From the NCBI GenBank assembly GCA_963969395.1, contig OZ017801.1, positions 4,342,501 to 4,406,500 on the forward strand: a stretch of DNA of 64,000 bases, written 5' to 3'. Position numbers and translations under genes: made by a program. Positions 1 through 9,852 of this stretch are shown piece after piece. The notes under the pieces are model-generated. The model was not told where the DNA came from and did not search any database. It saw only the letters and a program-made list of their open reading frames with translations. Positions within the stretch are counted from its first letter, which is position 1. Each line of letters starts with the position of its first letter. The stretch is from Pseudoscleropodium purum. Taxonomy: Eukaryota > Streptophyta > Bryopsida > Hypnales > Brachytheciaceae.

Positions 1-979
1 TTCTTTCGCTAACTTCGTAGCTTTGCCAATGCACAAGATATTCAAGTCGTCGTCGATGGATGCGGGAGTTAAGAATCTCTGAAACTTCAAATTCCTCTTC
101 ACCTTCAATTTCAATTGGAGGCGGAGATTCTTGATTCCTTCTTAGCAGTGTTGATTCTTTGTAGGGCTCGAGGAGATAGACGTGAAATACGGGATGAATC
201 TTCATAGAAGGAGGTAGCTCCAATTGATAAGCTACCTTGTTGATTTGTTTGGCGATTGAAAACGGCCCTAGGCGGCGGTAGTCAAGTTTGTTAAATGGCC
301 GTCGAGTCTTTAAATTTTGACGGAGCAGCCAAACCTTGTCTCCAATAGAAATCAAAGGATGTTGCTTGCGAGACTTATCTGCATTGGTTTTTTTATGCTC
401 CTGGGCTTCAAGAAGTTTTTCTTTCATCTGCTTCTGGATATCAGATAGTCGGGTAGCAAGATCTGTAGCAGCTGGATTCTCTGAGATGTTGAGATTGAAT
501 TGATCAAACTTTGGATGATGGCCGTAATTTGCAAAGAAAGGCGTCTGTCGGGTAGACCCTTGCAATGTATTGTTGTATGCAAACTCCGCTAGTGGCAATA
601 AGTCCGTCCAATTATCTTGATGGTAATTGATGGTGCAGCACAAGTACTGCTCCAACACTTGATTGACGCGCTCGGTTTGTCCGTCGGTCTGAGGATGGTT
701 TGCTGAAGACAATTTGATCTCCATCTCTAGGATTTTGAATAAGGATTGCCAAAACTTGGATGTGAATTGCGTCCCACGATCAGAGATAATATCGGTGGGT
801 AAGCCATGGATTCTGTAGACATTGTCTACAAAGAGTTTTGCTGTTTCTTCGTCGGTAACTGTCTTGTGACACGGAATAAAGTGCGCCATCTTGATGAGCC
901 GGTCGACAACAACAAAAATAGAATCAAAGGTCTTGGACGGCGGAAGATCCACTATGAAGTCCATGGATATGGATGTTCA
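1..979 (-). pseudogene. Ty3/gypsy integrase core plus chromodomain (3' end of pol, runs off the window)
   Basis: Read on the minus strand, this stretch stays open from a stop at 977-979 to the window edge. It carries the integrase catalytic core: first Asp in SMDFI just inside the frame, second Asp in ISDRGTQF, and the Glu in QTDGQTER, so the D,D,E set is complete. The C-terminus, close to the window start, reads EEFEVSEILNSRI then LEYLVHWQSY, a recognisable chromodomain that would target integration to histone-marked chromatin. That places the element among chromoviruses. The stop at 977-979 replaces an expected Trp (TGG to TGA) and separates this part from the integrase zinc-binding domain, so the polyprotein is dead. 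The 3' LTR must lie left of the window. Confidence 0.85.
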
Positions 980-1507
980 TGGCTTCTCAGGAATTGGCAA
1001 TGGTTGAAGTAGTCCGTATGGCCGATGACGAGGAATCTTGGACCTTGAACAAGTGTCACATGTCGTGACATATTCTTTAACGGCCTTCCACATTTGGAGC
1101 CACCAAAAATCCCGAGATATGAGCTCCATGGTCTTGTTATAAACAAAATGTCCTGTCGATGGAAAATCGTATCGGGATTGGAGCACTCGGAGCCGACATG
1201 GGCCTTCAGGGATATAAAGCAATCCTTGATAATATAGCAGCCCATCTTGGAACTGGAATCTTGGATCATAATCATCTCGGAGTGTCTCACCTCCATATGA
1301 TCTACGAATCTGTGGACTGGACGTAGGTTGATTCGGAGATTCCAAATCTATAAACTTTGAATCAGGAATTTGAGAGTCCATTCTTGGAATTTCTCCAAGG
1401 CTAGGATTACCAGCATTGTTCTTGAGTTTCAAGGCCAAAGGATCAGATTGCAAACTCACTCGGATTTCTTGGAGAAACGATGTATCCACCGAAGTTGTGG
1501 TGCGCAT
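977..1507 (-). pseudogene. Ty3/gypsy integrase N-terminal zinc-binding region (pol fragment)
   Basis: This 176-residue open stretch continues the pol frame after a stop at 1517-1519. It holds the HHCC zinc-binding domain of integrase: TGH and CDTC are clear. The first histidine of the usual HDxPxxGH motif is a tyrosine here (SRYDFPSTGH), which would weaken zinc binding. The frame is the same as that of the RNase H part upstream and the catalytic core downstream, so only point mutations, not large deletions, have broken the gene. Confidence 0.8.
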
Positions 1508-1516
1508 AGCCTTGAG

Positions 1517-2482
1517 CTAGAGTTGTTCGGGCTTGATTAGAGTAAACCATTGCTGATCGTAAGCTGCGTCTCCCTCTTTGGGTGCAAGATACGCTCGTCG
1601 AGAAAGAGCGTCAGACCGAATTTGTTGGGAACCGGGATGGTAGGTGATGACAAAGTTAAAGCGCGAAAGTGATATACTCCAACGGGCTTGTCGTCGATTC
1701 AACACCTTAGCAGACATGAAATACTCGAGGTTCTTGTGGTCAGTATAGACTGTAACTGGATGTTGAGCTTCTTCGAGGAAATGTCGCCACTCTTGGAATA
1801 AATCAATAATAGCTAAGAGTTCCTTGTCGTGGATTTCGTAATTGATCTCCGCGGCAGTGAACTTTCTTGAATGGAATGCGACAAGATGGAGGCGTCCGTC
1901 TTTGCTAGATTGCGAGAGGACCGCTCCAAGGGCAAAATCAGAAGCATCCGTTTCTAGGAAGAACGATTTTTGAAAGTCAGGATGTGTCAAGATAGGCGCC
2001 GTTGTAAATGCCTTCTTCAGAGTTTCAAATGCTTGGCTTGCTTCCGTACTCCACTCAAGCTTGTCTTTGCAAGTCAATCGAGTCAATGGAGTAGCAATCT
2101 TGAAATAGTTCTGGATGAAGATTCGATAGAAGTTTGCGAATCCCAGGAAACATTGAACGTCTCGAATGGTTGCCAGTCTCTTCCACTCGGTCACCGTCTG
2201 AATCTTCTTTGGGTCTATAGACAGACCCTCTCCAGAAACAATGTGGCCCAAGAACTCGACTTGGGGTTGGTGGAAAACGCACTTCTCGAGCTTGGCGTAT
2301 AGTCCAGCGTTGCACAGCTTTTCCAACACTAATTGAACATGTTTTTTGTGGTCCTCTTCGTCCTTCGAGTAGATGAGAATATCATCAAGGTAGCAAACCA
2401 CAAAATCGTCCAAGAATTCACGGAAGATATCGTTCATCAAATGTTGAAAGATAGCAGGTGCATTGGTAAGACCGAATGACAT
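1517..2482 (-). pseudogene. Ty3/gypsy reverse transcriptase C-terminal part and RNase H
   Basis: The 321-residue open frame begins inside RT at SFGLTNAPAIFQ. It contains the catalytic YLDD box (VCYLDDILIYSKD), the thumb region, and a full RNase H domain: ETDASDFALGAV (Asp), HDKELLAII (Glu), VYTDHKNLEYF (Asp) and a final SDALSRR (Asp). These are standard Ty3/gypsy motifs. The wording of the RT core resembles the Tcn1-type chromoviruses known from fungi and mosses more than the usual seed-plant clades; that comparison is from memory. Its start is artificial, because the same frame runs upstream to a stop at 2600-2602. Confidence 0.88.
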
Positions 2483-2599
2483 GACATTGTATTCAAAATG
2501 TCCATACCTTGTTCGGAACGCAGTCTTCCATTCGTCACCTTCCTTGATACGTACTAAGTTGTACGCTTTGTGAAGATCAATCTTGGTATAGATTTTTGC

Positions 2600-3475
2600 T
2601 TAGCCAAGCTGATCGAGAAGTCCGGAGATGAGCGGTAATGGATACCAATTCTTGATCGTGACTTTGTTCAGTCCACGATAATCCACGCACATTCGAAGGG
2701 ACCCATCTTTTTTCTTCACAAATAAGATAGGAGCTCCTGCCGGTGATTTGGAGTGCCGAATAAAAAATTTTGCAAGATTTTCGTCAAGGTAATCTCGCAA
2801 CGCAGCAAGTTCATTTTGGGAGAGACCGTAGATTGAGCCAAATGGCGGTTACGCACCTTCTTGTAGTTTGATGCCGCAATCCTACGGTCGATGTTGAGGA
2901 AGCGTATCGACGTTCTTCTTCTCAAATATGTCTCGATATTGCTCATATTGTGCTAGTAACTCAGTTGATCCTTGAAAGGGTTGAGGCGTCAGAATTGTAT
3001 ACACTACAAACGTATTCCCCTTCTTTGCAGCTCTCATAAAAACTCGGGCTCCGACCATCAATGGTGTTTTAGCCTTGGTCCCTTGTACTTGATGTAAATG
3101 AAGTTTTGGGGCAACTATAGGATATCTAGGTGTAGTTTGGAACATTAGGTTTCGCTTATTCCAATCTATATCAAGATTATTTTTATCTAGCCAAGAAAGG
3201 CCTAAAATGAGAGGATTAGAAGGGGAACTGATGACGTTGAAAACAACGGTGCTTTGATGTCCTTCTAGGCTGATGTCTAAGGGTTGAGTCTCGTGTGTGA
3301 CATCTCCCGAGATCAAGGGTCTACCATCGATAACTTCTACTGCAACAGGATATTTTTTAGGAATCACAGGAAGGTTATGTTATTTTACAAAGTCTTTATC
3401 AATAAAACAGGCAGAGGCTCCGAAATCTAGCAGGGCTTTGACTTTTATGATATGCGGATAAAAATCTATTTTAAG
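2600..3475 (-). pseudogene. Ty3/gypsy protease and RT N-terminal part, with four in-frame stops
   Basis: The pol frame can be followed without indels through the aspartic protease, with active-site region ALLDFGASACF (the usual DSGA is DFGA here) and the second motif LILGLSWL, into RT ([20 protein letters not shown]). It is interrupted by TAA at 3380-3382, TAG at 2882-2884, TAA at 2849-2851 and TAA at 2600-2602. Together with stops at 1517 and 977 this makes six in-frame stops in pol. All the conserved blocks are still easy to read, so the insertion is old enough to be dead but not ancient. Confidence 0.82.
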
Positions 3476-3555
3476 TGGAATATCAAAACATGGAGAGGCT
3501 TCAGAGGATAGGATAGGACCTGATGACTTGACAATATCTGCCAGCCGCACGGTCC

Positions 3556-4542
3556 CTACTGTGGCTGGCTGATGTCGTTTCCCGAGTCCATTTCTTTACA
3601 TCTCGGTTCGGAAGTGCTTGAGGTGTATCGAAATTTGTGCGGCTTTGGAACTGCAACCTTCACAGGACAATTGTGTACTTGGTGGTTCTTTCCTCCACAA
3701 TACATGCACAAGTCTTCCTTTCGACGTCGATCTTTTTCTTCTTGAATCAATCTCTTGACTCTTGAGGCGTCGATTTGCATGGGCTCTGGCATTGACACAC
3801 TTGAAGATGTTTGGCGAGTTGGAGCTGCATACTCTACTCGATAGAATCCAGGTGTTGATCGGCGCTCTTGTCGGCGCTCAAACAGTCGATTAGCGCAATT
3901 AACTACTTGAGTCACGGCCTCAGATAGAGTGGTCGGTCTGGGCAAGTTCAATAGCAAGTCTTTTACATCGTCACGCAGTCCCCATCGAAACGCGCTGATG
4001 AAAGCGTTGTCGTCCCACTCTACGTCGCAAGTGAGTTGTCGAAATTCTGCAGCGTATGTTGAGGATGTACGCGATCGTTGTTGCAGAGTTCGAAGTTTTG
4101 TTGTTGCTATGAGGGCTCGATCATTTTCTCCAAAAGTATTATTGAATTCTTCTAAGAATTGATCGAGGTTTGCGAAAAGTGGAGAATTTTTTTCTAACAA
4201 TGGAGAGAACCACAATAACGCAGTTCCGGTAAGCAAGGTTCCAATGAGCCCAACTTGTATTTTTGCGGTTGGATATCTTTGGGGTTGAAGGCGGAAAACA
4301 AGCCGAATTTGATTCACAAAGTTTCGAAATTTTGCTCGGTTCCCATCGAACTTGTCTGGCAAACTTACTCGAGGCTCCTTTGGCGCCGGCGGAATTGGAT
4401 TTGTCGCTGGTGCCGAAATATGAACTGGAGCGTAGGCAACTTGAAGTTGTTCCAAAGTATTTCGTAGATTGGTGTTTTCTTGCTGCAACTGCTGCAGCAT
4501 GGCCAAGACGTCGTTCATCTGGATAGTAGAAACGTCACCCAT
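3556..4542 (-). CDS. gag: Ty3/gypsy Gag polyprotein with CCHC zinc knuckle
   Basis: An uninterrupted frame of 328 residues starting at an ATG. The N-terminus has a short coiled-coil-like heptad stretch (MLQQLQQENTNLRNTLEQLQ). The middle is the capsid-type retrotransposon gag domain (FDGNRAKFRNFVNQIRLVF and TSSTYAAEFRQL). Near the C-terminus is one zinc knuckle, CMYCGGKNHQVHNC, fitting CX2CX4HX4C, which would bind the element's RNA. The frame closes at a TAG, and the protease reading begins in a different frame in the same place (QPATVGTVRLAD), so gag and pol are joined either by a programmed minus-one shift or by a mutational indel; one copy cannot tell. Gag is the only intact protein of this element. 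Confidence 0.85.
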   Translation of the reverse strand: MGDVSTIQMNDVLAMLQQLQQENTNLRNTLEQLQVAYAPVHISAPATNPIPPAPKEPRVSLPDKFDGNRAKFRNFVNQIRLVFRLQPQRYPTAKIQVGLIGTLLTGTALLWFSPLLEKNSPLFANLDQFLEEFNNTFGENDRALIATTKLRTLQQRSRTSSTYAAEFRQLTCDVEWDDNAFISAFRWGLRDDVKDLLLNLPRPTTLSEAVTQVVNCANRLFERRQERRSTPGFYRVEYAAPTRQTSSSVSMPEPMQIDASRVKRLIQEEKDRRRKEDLCMYCGGKNHQVHNCPVKVAVPKPHKFRYTSSTSEPRCKEMDSGNDISQPQ

Positions 4543-5158
4543 CTCGGATAAAGTATTTTTTGAAGGCTTACAAGTAGATGAAGTAACAAATCTTTGCGTC
4601 GTGTACTCTTGGGATGACTACAGGAAGTGAAGATCTCAAAAAATTCAAGTAGAATTCTTCGCCTCGCTCTCGAATGATGATATCTCTTAGTTCGGCCTTT
4701 GACCTGAATAGAAAATGTACTTCTAAAGTAATTGGAGTTGTGAAAATAGGAAGACGATTCAAGTCCATGTACTAACTCTCATGAAGACTGGCTAAAAGGA
4801 AAATATCAGCTTAGAAGTAAGTAATCTACAACCTCTAAGGCGTCACAACTCCTTGAAGAAGAGGGGTAATCCACGCTCTATCTTGCAAGAGTAGACTCTG
4901 ATATAAAAAAGAACTAGAGAAAGATGCACTCTCTTCAAACTGTTGCGGACGGCAACTCCTGGACGGAACGAAGACCAGAATTGAGGGGATATCTCAAACA
5001 GAGACAAGAACAAGCTAGAAGTGAGGGGATTCCTCACACATGACTCAAAACGTGCTTCAAGATGAGAAAACTAGAAGATGTATTAATAACATGAAATCAA
5101 GGAATGACTGGATACAACTGGTGTTGAAGAGAGTGAGGGACAATGGCCTTCGACTCTC

Positions 5159-5166
5159 TATTTATA
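5159..5166 (-). promoter_or_regulatory. TATA box of the LTR promoter
   Basis: The minus strand reads TATAAATAGAG here, a near-perfect TATA box, about 535 bp into the LTR. Transcription would start near 5130 and read through gag. Confidence 0.55.
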
Positions 5167-5225
5167 CTAGACTAAGGAACCTTCCGGAATAAGGCCTTGA
5201 AAACCTTTGGAAATATCCGTAGGTC

Positions 5226-5535
5226 TTTCCGGAAGCTTGTGGAAGCTTTCGGAAACTAGGAGGATCTAATGGAACCTTCTGGAAGCTTGTAGAAGCTTCC
5301 GAAAACTAGTGGAACCAAATGGAACCATCCGGAAGCTTGTGGAAGCTTCCGGAAACTAGTGGAACCAAATGGAACCATCCGGAAGCTTGTGGAAGCTTCC
5401 GGAAACTAGTGGAAGCTTCCGGAAACTAGTGGAACCAAATGGAACCATCCGGAAGCTTGTGGAAGCTTCCGGAAACTAGTAGAACTAAGTAGAACCTTCC
5501 GGAAGCTTATAAAAGCTTCCGGAAACAAATAGAAA
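5226..5535. repeat. Short tandem repeats built on CCGGAAGCTTGTGGAAGCTT
   Basis: About six imperfect copies of a unit near 45-60 bp, each containing CCGGAAGCTTGTGGAAGCTT followed by CCGGAAACTAGTGGAAC. Every unit holds paired AAGCTT palindromes. They sit in U3 upstream of the LTR TATA box, where retrotransposons often carry enhancer repeats. Confidence 0.85.
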
Positions 5536-5698
5536 TTAATGAAGACTATTGGAATCTACTAGAATCATTGAAAACAACTTGTACACTAAGCCACTGCTTT
5601 TGAGAAGGTTCTTAAGAGGCATCCTTGTTGCAAAGGCGGTGGAGACTCTATTAGGGACGAAACTACTAGATAAGGCCCGGTATGGCACGTCCGTGACA

Positions 5699-5832
5699 CC
5701 CGCCCCGTCCGCCCTACCCCGCCCGTCCGCCTTTCGACAACGGTTTAGGCGCTGCGTCCTTAGCGTCCGTGAGTACGGGCATCCGGGTTACGGACGATGT
5801 TTTGGGGCGGATGTACTGATTTGTCAACCCTA
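5699..5832 (+). mobile_element. Family A hAT-like MITE, right part (copy A1, cut by the gypsy insertion)
   Basis: GC-rich sequence with GTCCG/CGGAC motifs, ending TTTTGGGGCGGATG...TTGTCAACCCTA, the right terminus of family A. The left part lies beyond the retrotransposon, outside the window. Confidence 0.75.
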
Positions 5833-5844
5833 ATTCTTTCAATG

Positions 5845-7212
5845 CTTAATCCCTAAAGTTCCATGACTCTGTTTTTCTTGAAACTAGGGTTGACAAATCA
5901 GTACGTCCGCCCCAAAATAGTGTCCGCAACCCGGACGTCCGTCCTCACGGACGCTAGTGGATGCAACGTCCCTCCTGCCATCGAAAGGCAGACAAATGGG
6001 GCGGACGGGACGGTTCTTGTCTACTTTGAGTTAGTAGGGTTACATTTCCCAAAAAATTAATATAACTCATGAAAATGGTTTCTTTTTCCCTTTAATTCTG
6101 AGGAAACATTTTTTTAAATTTTTATTATAACAAATCGTGAACCATTGCACTTCATTTAATATTTAATTGTTTAAGGATTAAGGGAGTGACCGCGGACGGG
6201 GTGGTCCCGGCGGACGCAGCGTCTGCCGGGACCGCAAATGTCAACAGACTCTGCGGACATAGCGTCCATGTCCGGACATCCCGGACGTCCGACCGTCCTG
6301 TCAACCCTGCTTGAAACCGCTCAAAAACTATCATTTTCAATAGAATTACCAAAGTTTTGAAAAAAAACTTCTTTTGACACATATAACCGTAGGATCTTGT
6401 AGAAAAATGATTTGAAAAGATGTAGGAAAAATTTCAAAACTTTCCACTGTATGGATTGCAAGATTTTAGCATTTGAATTGACAAAAATCTTTTTTTTAAC
6501 CCTACAAAAAAACGAGTAGCTGCACTTTACAAGCTCACTTTTCTATGAAAAAATATTCAAAATGGTGGTGCTTCTTTATATTTGTTTTTCTAAATAAGTT
6601 GTTTACATGCTTGAAAATTTTGAAGTCATTTGGAATTGTACAACATATAGGAAAAAAATAGTAAGTAGAAAGAGATAAAGAATGATTCAAAATACTAAAT
6701 TGTTCAGAATTTAGTTATGGAATTGAAAAATGTCAATCCAAATGGTTGTAATATTTTTCTAAACAATTTACATCCTATGATTTTATTTTTTTCAAAAAAT
6801 ATTGAAAATTGAGTGAAATAAACAACTTTTAAGTTTATTTTAGCATACAAAATCCATAATTGCTTGCAAACTAAAATTCCTCATAATTTTTTACTCATTG
6901 ATTGAAATGGAGTGATTCAAAGCTTTCAACACATATATCAATATAGAAAATCAATTTCAAATTTTTATTTTTGAAAAAAATGAATTTTTCAAATTTGCCC
7001 AAACTACTTGAGTTGAGACACAAACAACATATTAGGCCATAACTTTTGACTCCTATTTCCAAATGTCATGAAATTTGTTGCATACGAAAGATATTCCTTG
7101 TCCACACCTTCTATAAATATTTTAGCCTAAAATATGTAAATTTCTGGTCACAATGACATACCCAAAAATTCTATACAACCAAAAAACGCAGTCCGGTCCT
7201 TTAGGGGTTAAG
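5845..7212 (-). mobile_element. R1 element (TTAA-flanked, piggyBac-like), copy R1a, carrying a nested MITE
   Basis: The ends read TTAA-TCCCTAAAG at 5845-5857 and CTTTAGGGG-TTAA at 7200-7211, so TTAA flanks both ends. Removing the family A MITE (5885-6309) leaves about 0.94 kb that aligns by eye, inverted, with 25767-27033 and 53523-54436. No long ORF is present, so it is non-autonomous. Confidence 0.65.
5885..6309 (-). mobile_element. Family A hAT-like MITE, copy A2, with AT-rich insert
   Basis: Ends TAGGGTTGACA...TGTCAACCCTG, flanked by a perfect 8-bp target duplication CTTGAAAC (5877-5884 and 6310-6317). About 150 bp of AT-rich sequence (6030-6180) lies in the middle; the same segment occurs in copy A7 at 41600-41765, so it belongs to a subfamily. 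Confidence 0.9.
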
Positions 7213-8417
7213 CCAACTAAGTTATGGAAGGAATACCTTCAAAAATAACATGAAAGCATTAGAAAAGAGGATAAAATACAAGAATAAGAAATTGATTCAA
7301 TAAGATAACCTCTTCTATCTATTTTAATTGTATGCAAGTTATATGCACATGAAAAAAGATTTAGCAACTAGTAGATTTCTTGGATCAAATTTGAGCAATA
7401 GCCATCAAGGATTTTTACTTGGTCTAATTTCAACCAAGGCTAAACTTCTTTGAATCTTAGAATATTCCACTCAGTTGCATGCAAAGGGTGGGGGCACCAA
7501 ATATAATACTAAATGGCTTCACTCTTAAATGGCATCAAACTCTCTCTACATGTAAATTATGTTTTCTTTTCAATCATTCAAGCTATTGATGGCATAAAGA
7601 CCAACACACATATAGAGATATTGTACCTTCCGTAATAATTCAATTCAAATATTATGCTAAATGTATTATCAAAGCTCCTTTGGACAAAATTGACATTATA
7701 ATATTTTTAAGCAATTGAGAGAACTAACCATATTTTCTATGGTCAAAATGATGGAATCATTGTTGTTGTTTTTGAATTGGGCCAAAAAAGTGTCTTTCAG
7801 CAAGCTCTTGAGCATAAATAAGGTTGTTATTGAATTAAGAAGAAGACAAAAATGATGTGAGTGTAATTCACCATCCAACTATAGAAGAGAGATATTGAGA
7901 AAGATGTTCAATTCAACTATATTTCTTTTATCTACCAAGCTACATAATATACTACCAAGATATTTATCCATATTCCATAAAGTATATTGAGACTCACTAA
8001 AAGTATTGTGTACATATTTATTAGTGGTTTAGCTTTAGTCCTATCACTCTCATAGTTGTCTAGCTACAAATGTCTGATAGTCCTTTGACTAACAAGCTAT
8101 GTGGCAAGGACTATGGGCTGAAATGAAAAGATGGATGTTTTATCCCTCTTTGTTATTGCATAATTAGGAGCCAAAATAAAATTTGGCAAAATATAGCAAG
8201 CAGAGATGTCTAGTATATGATTTTGAAATTTTGTGATGTAATCTTTTCTCTAGAATTTTCAAAACTCAAGAATCACTTTGTTTTTGAGCTAAGATACAAA
8301 GGTTATGTGTGATGGAGTAAATAGGAACAATATTGATGTCAAACTCAATAACATGACCCTTTATTTTTAATAGAAATTTCACTATAATTTTTTTGTTATG
8401 ATATTTGACCATTAATT
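7213..8417. other. AT-rich intergenic DNA
   Basis: No coding region, RNA gene or clear terminal repeats seen. The ORFs here are short and low in complexity. Confidence 0.5.
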
Positions 8418-8868
8418 CAAGGGTTGACATGACATCCGGACGTCCGAACGCGGACGCTGTGTCCGCAGCGTCTGCCTATCCCCCATCCGCCCCGTCCGCC
8501 CGTCCGCCCGATTACGGCCGTCCGATCGACGCGTGGACTGATCTGATCCGCACAATCTGGGCGTCCGCCCCGCCCCGCCCGTCCGCTTTCCAACGGCGGT
8601 CGGGACGCTGCGTCTGCTAGCGTTCGGACGTTCGGACGTCCAGAAAACGAACACTATTTTGGGGCGGACGTTGACATTCGTCAACCCTGAGGGCGGACGG
8701 GTGGACAGGGAAACAAGCGGACGGGGCAGACGGCGTCCGCGAATGTCGGCGGACGTTGCGGACACAACGTCCGCGTCCGAACGTCCCGGATGTCCAACTG
8801 TCCTGTCAACCTTGACATTCGGGTTACGGACGCCTTTTTCAGGCGGACGTAGAGATTCGTCAACCCTG
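8418..8868. mobile_element. Composite of family A hAT-like MITEs (copies A3 and A4)
   Basis: One complete-looking unit runs from CAAGGGTTGACA at 8418 to TCAACCCTG at 8689. It is followed by a partial unit in opposite orientation ending TGTCAACCTTG near 8815, and then by the right terminus of the second subfamily ending TCAACCCTG at 8868. The outer flanks share no 8-bp duplication, so this is a rearranged or nested cluster. Confidence 0.75.
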
Positions 8869-8876
8869 ATGAAAAG

Positions 8877-9310
8877 AATTTTCTATTACTGAAGATTGAA
8901 TGTAAATAATATTAACATTTTTTATTTTATTTTTGTGGTTCAAATTCAAAGAATGACATCCTATTTCATTTTCATTCTTTTGTTAACTCTTTTGAGGCTA
9001 CATAATTAATCATTGATGGGTTGTTGCAACAATATCAAAAAATCATTGCAAAAAAGTGTAGACAAATATAAAGCTTAGGATAAAATAGACAAAATGAAAT
9101 TATAGATTTAGTATTATTCAAAAAATAATTAAAAAAATTGTAGAAGGACTAATACAAATCTATACTCCCTACAATATTTATAAACTTGTTTACAAGTAAT
9201 ACTTGTCCTATTTGTTGCATTTTTTTTGGGACCACTATAATTTTTTATTTCTAGTTTCAATGCCAAAACCAAAAAAAGTGCTTCCCAAATGTCTTGATTG
9301 TAATTGAATC
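8877..9310. repeat. Duplicated AT-rich segment, copy 1 (partner 49437-49853)
   Basis: Runs of sequence beginning GAATTTTCTATTACTGAAGA and ending with CCAAAACCAAAAAAAGTGCTTCC match 49437-49853 almost base for base in direct orientation. Neither copy has coding potential. Confidence 0.8.
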
Positions 9311-9578
9311 CCTTTATTTTCAGAATTAAAAAAAAATCATTTTATATTTAAAATTCAATTTTGTTAATTTGTCACACTTTGATGTTATAGCAGTCCCAAA
9401 AAGAAACGCAACCCAACAATACAAGTGTTTCTTGCAATCACCCAATTTATTGAAGTTTACCAAAAAAAAATGTCAAAAATTAGGGAATATTTAAAGTAGA
9501 CCATAGCTACAATGCACTTATATACACCTCCATCCACTATAAATCAACCATTAAAGTCCAAAATTTATGTATATAGGC

Positions 9579-9852
9579 AATTTCGTTAAAATGGCGGTAT
9601 TCCAAATGCCATTTGGACGATGGTAACAAATTCCGATTGCCATGTGTATAGTGCTTTCTACCACATGGGGCCACAAAACATTTCCGTATGTGCACATGTG
9701 CGTAGGTATGCCAAACCACTCACAAAACCAACAAAATTCACAACTCTACCACCTTTTTTTTCCAAAAACAATCCTATTTTTGTTGAGATTTTCAACCTTC
9801 TGCCAAAATAGTTTCCTATCATTTTACCAAATTACCTCCATTTTAACAAAAT
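9579..9852. mobile_element. Family E MITE-like element, copy E1
   Basis: Starts AATTTCGTTAAAATGGCGGTA and ends TACCTCCATTTTAACAAAATT, an imperfect inverted repeat of about 20 bp around a 230-bp body. The same terminus recurs at 12534, 34718, 46316 and 59575. Confidence 0.6.

Larger units (their letters stand above)
1..5698 (-). mobile_element. Ty3/gypsy chromovirus, 3'-truncated by the window edge
   Basis: Gene order on the minus strand is LTR, leader, gag, protease, RT, RNase H, integrase, chromodomain, which is the Ty3/gypsy order. Gag is open; pol has six stops in one frame. The element interrupts a GC-rich hAT-like MITE whose right end survives at 5699-5832, so it inserted after that MITE. 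Its own target duplication and 3' LTR are outside the window. Confidence 0.9.
4899..5698 (-). mobile_element. 5' LTR of the Ty3/gypsy chromovirus
   Basis: On the minus strand the sequence begins TGTCACGGACGTGCC at 5698 and ends TATATCA at 4899, giving TG...CA ends and about 800 bp. The 5' end abuts the interrupted remains of a family A MITE, so the boundary at 5698 is well supported. The 4899 end is inferred from the terminal CA. A U3 TATA box lies at 5159-5166. The U3 region holds short tandem repeats (5226-5535). The sequence between 4543 and 4898 is the untranslated leader. Confidence 0.65.

Noticed and set aside
5226..5535. CRISPR-like array of regular repeats
   Set aside because: The units are contiguous with no unique spacers and lie inside an LTR of a eukaryotic retrotransposon.
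5845..7212. R1 as an LTR or solo LTR
   Set aside because: The ends are inverted (CCCTAAAG/CTTTAGGG) with TTAA flanks. There are no TG...CA ends and no 4-6 bp duplication.
8405..8892. Several arginine/proline-rich ORFs of 60-140 codons on both strands in GC-rich patches (8.4, 25.8, 39.8, 42.3, 48.4, 48.7, 62.4 kb)
   Set aside because: They all lie inside family A MITEs. Their composition follows from repeated GTCCG/CGGAC words, and they are open on both strands at once.
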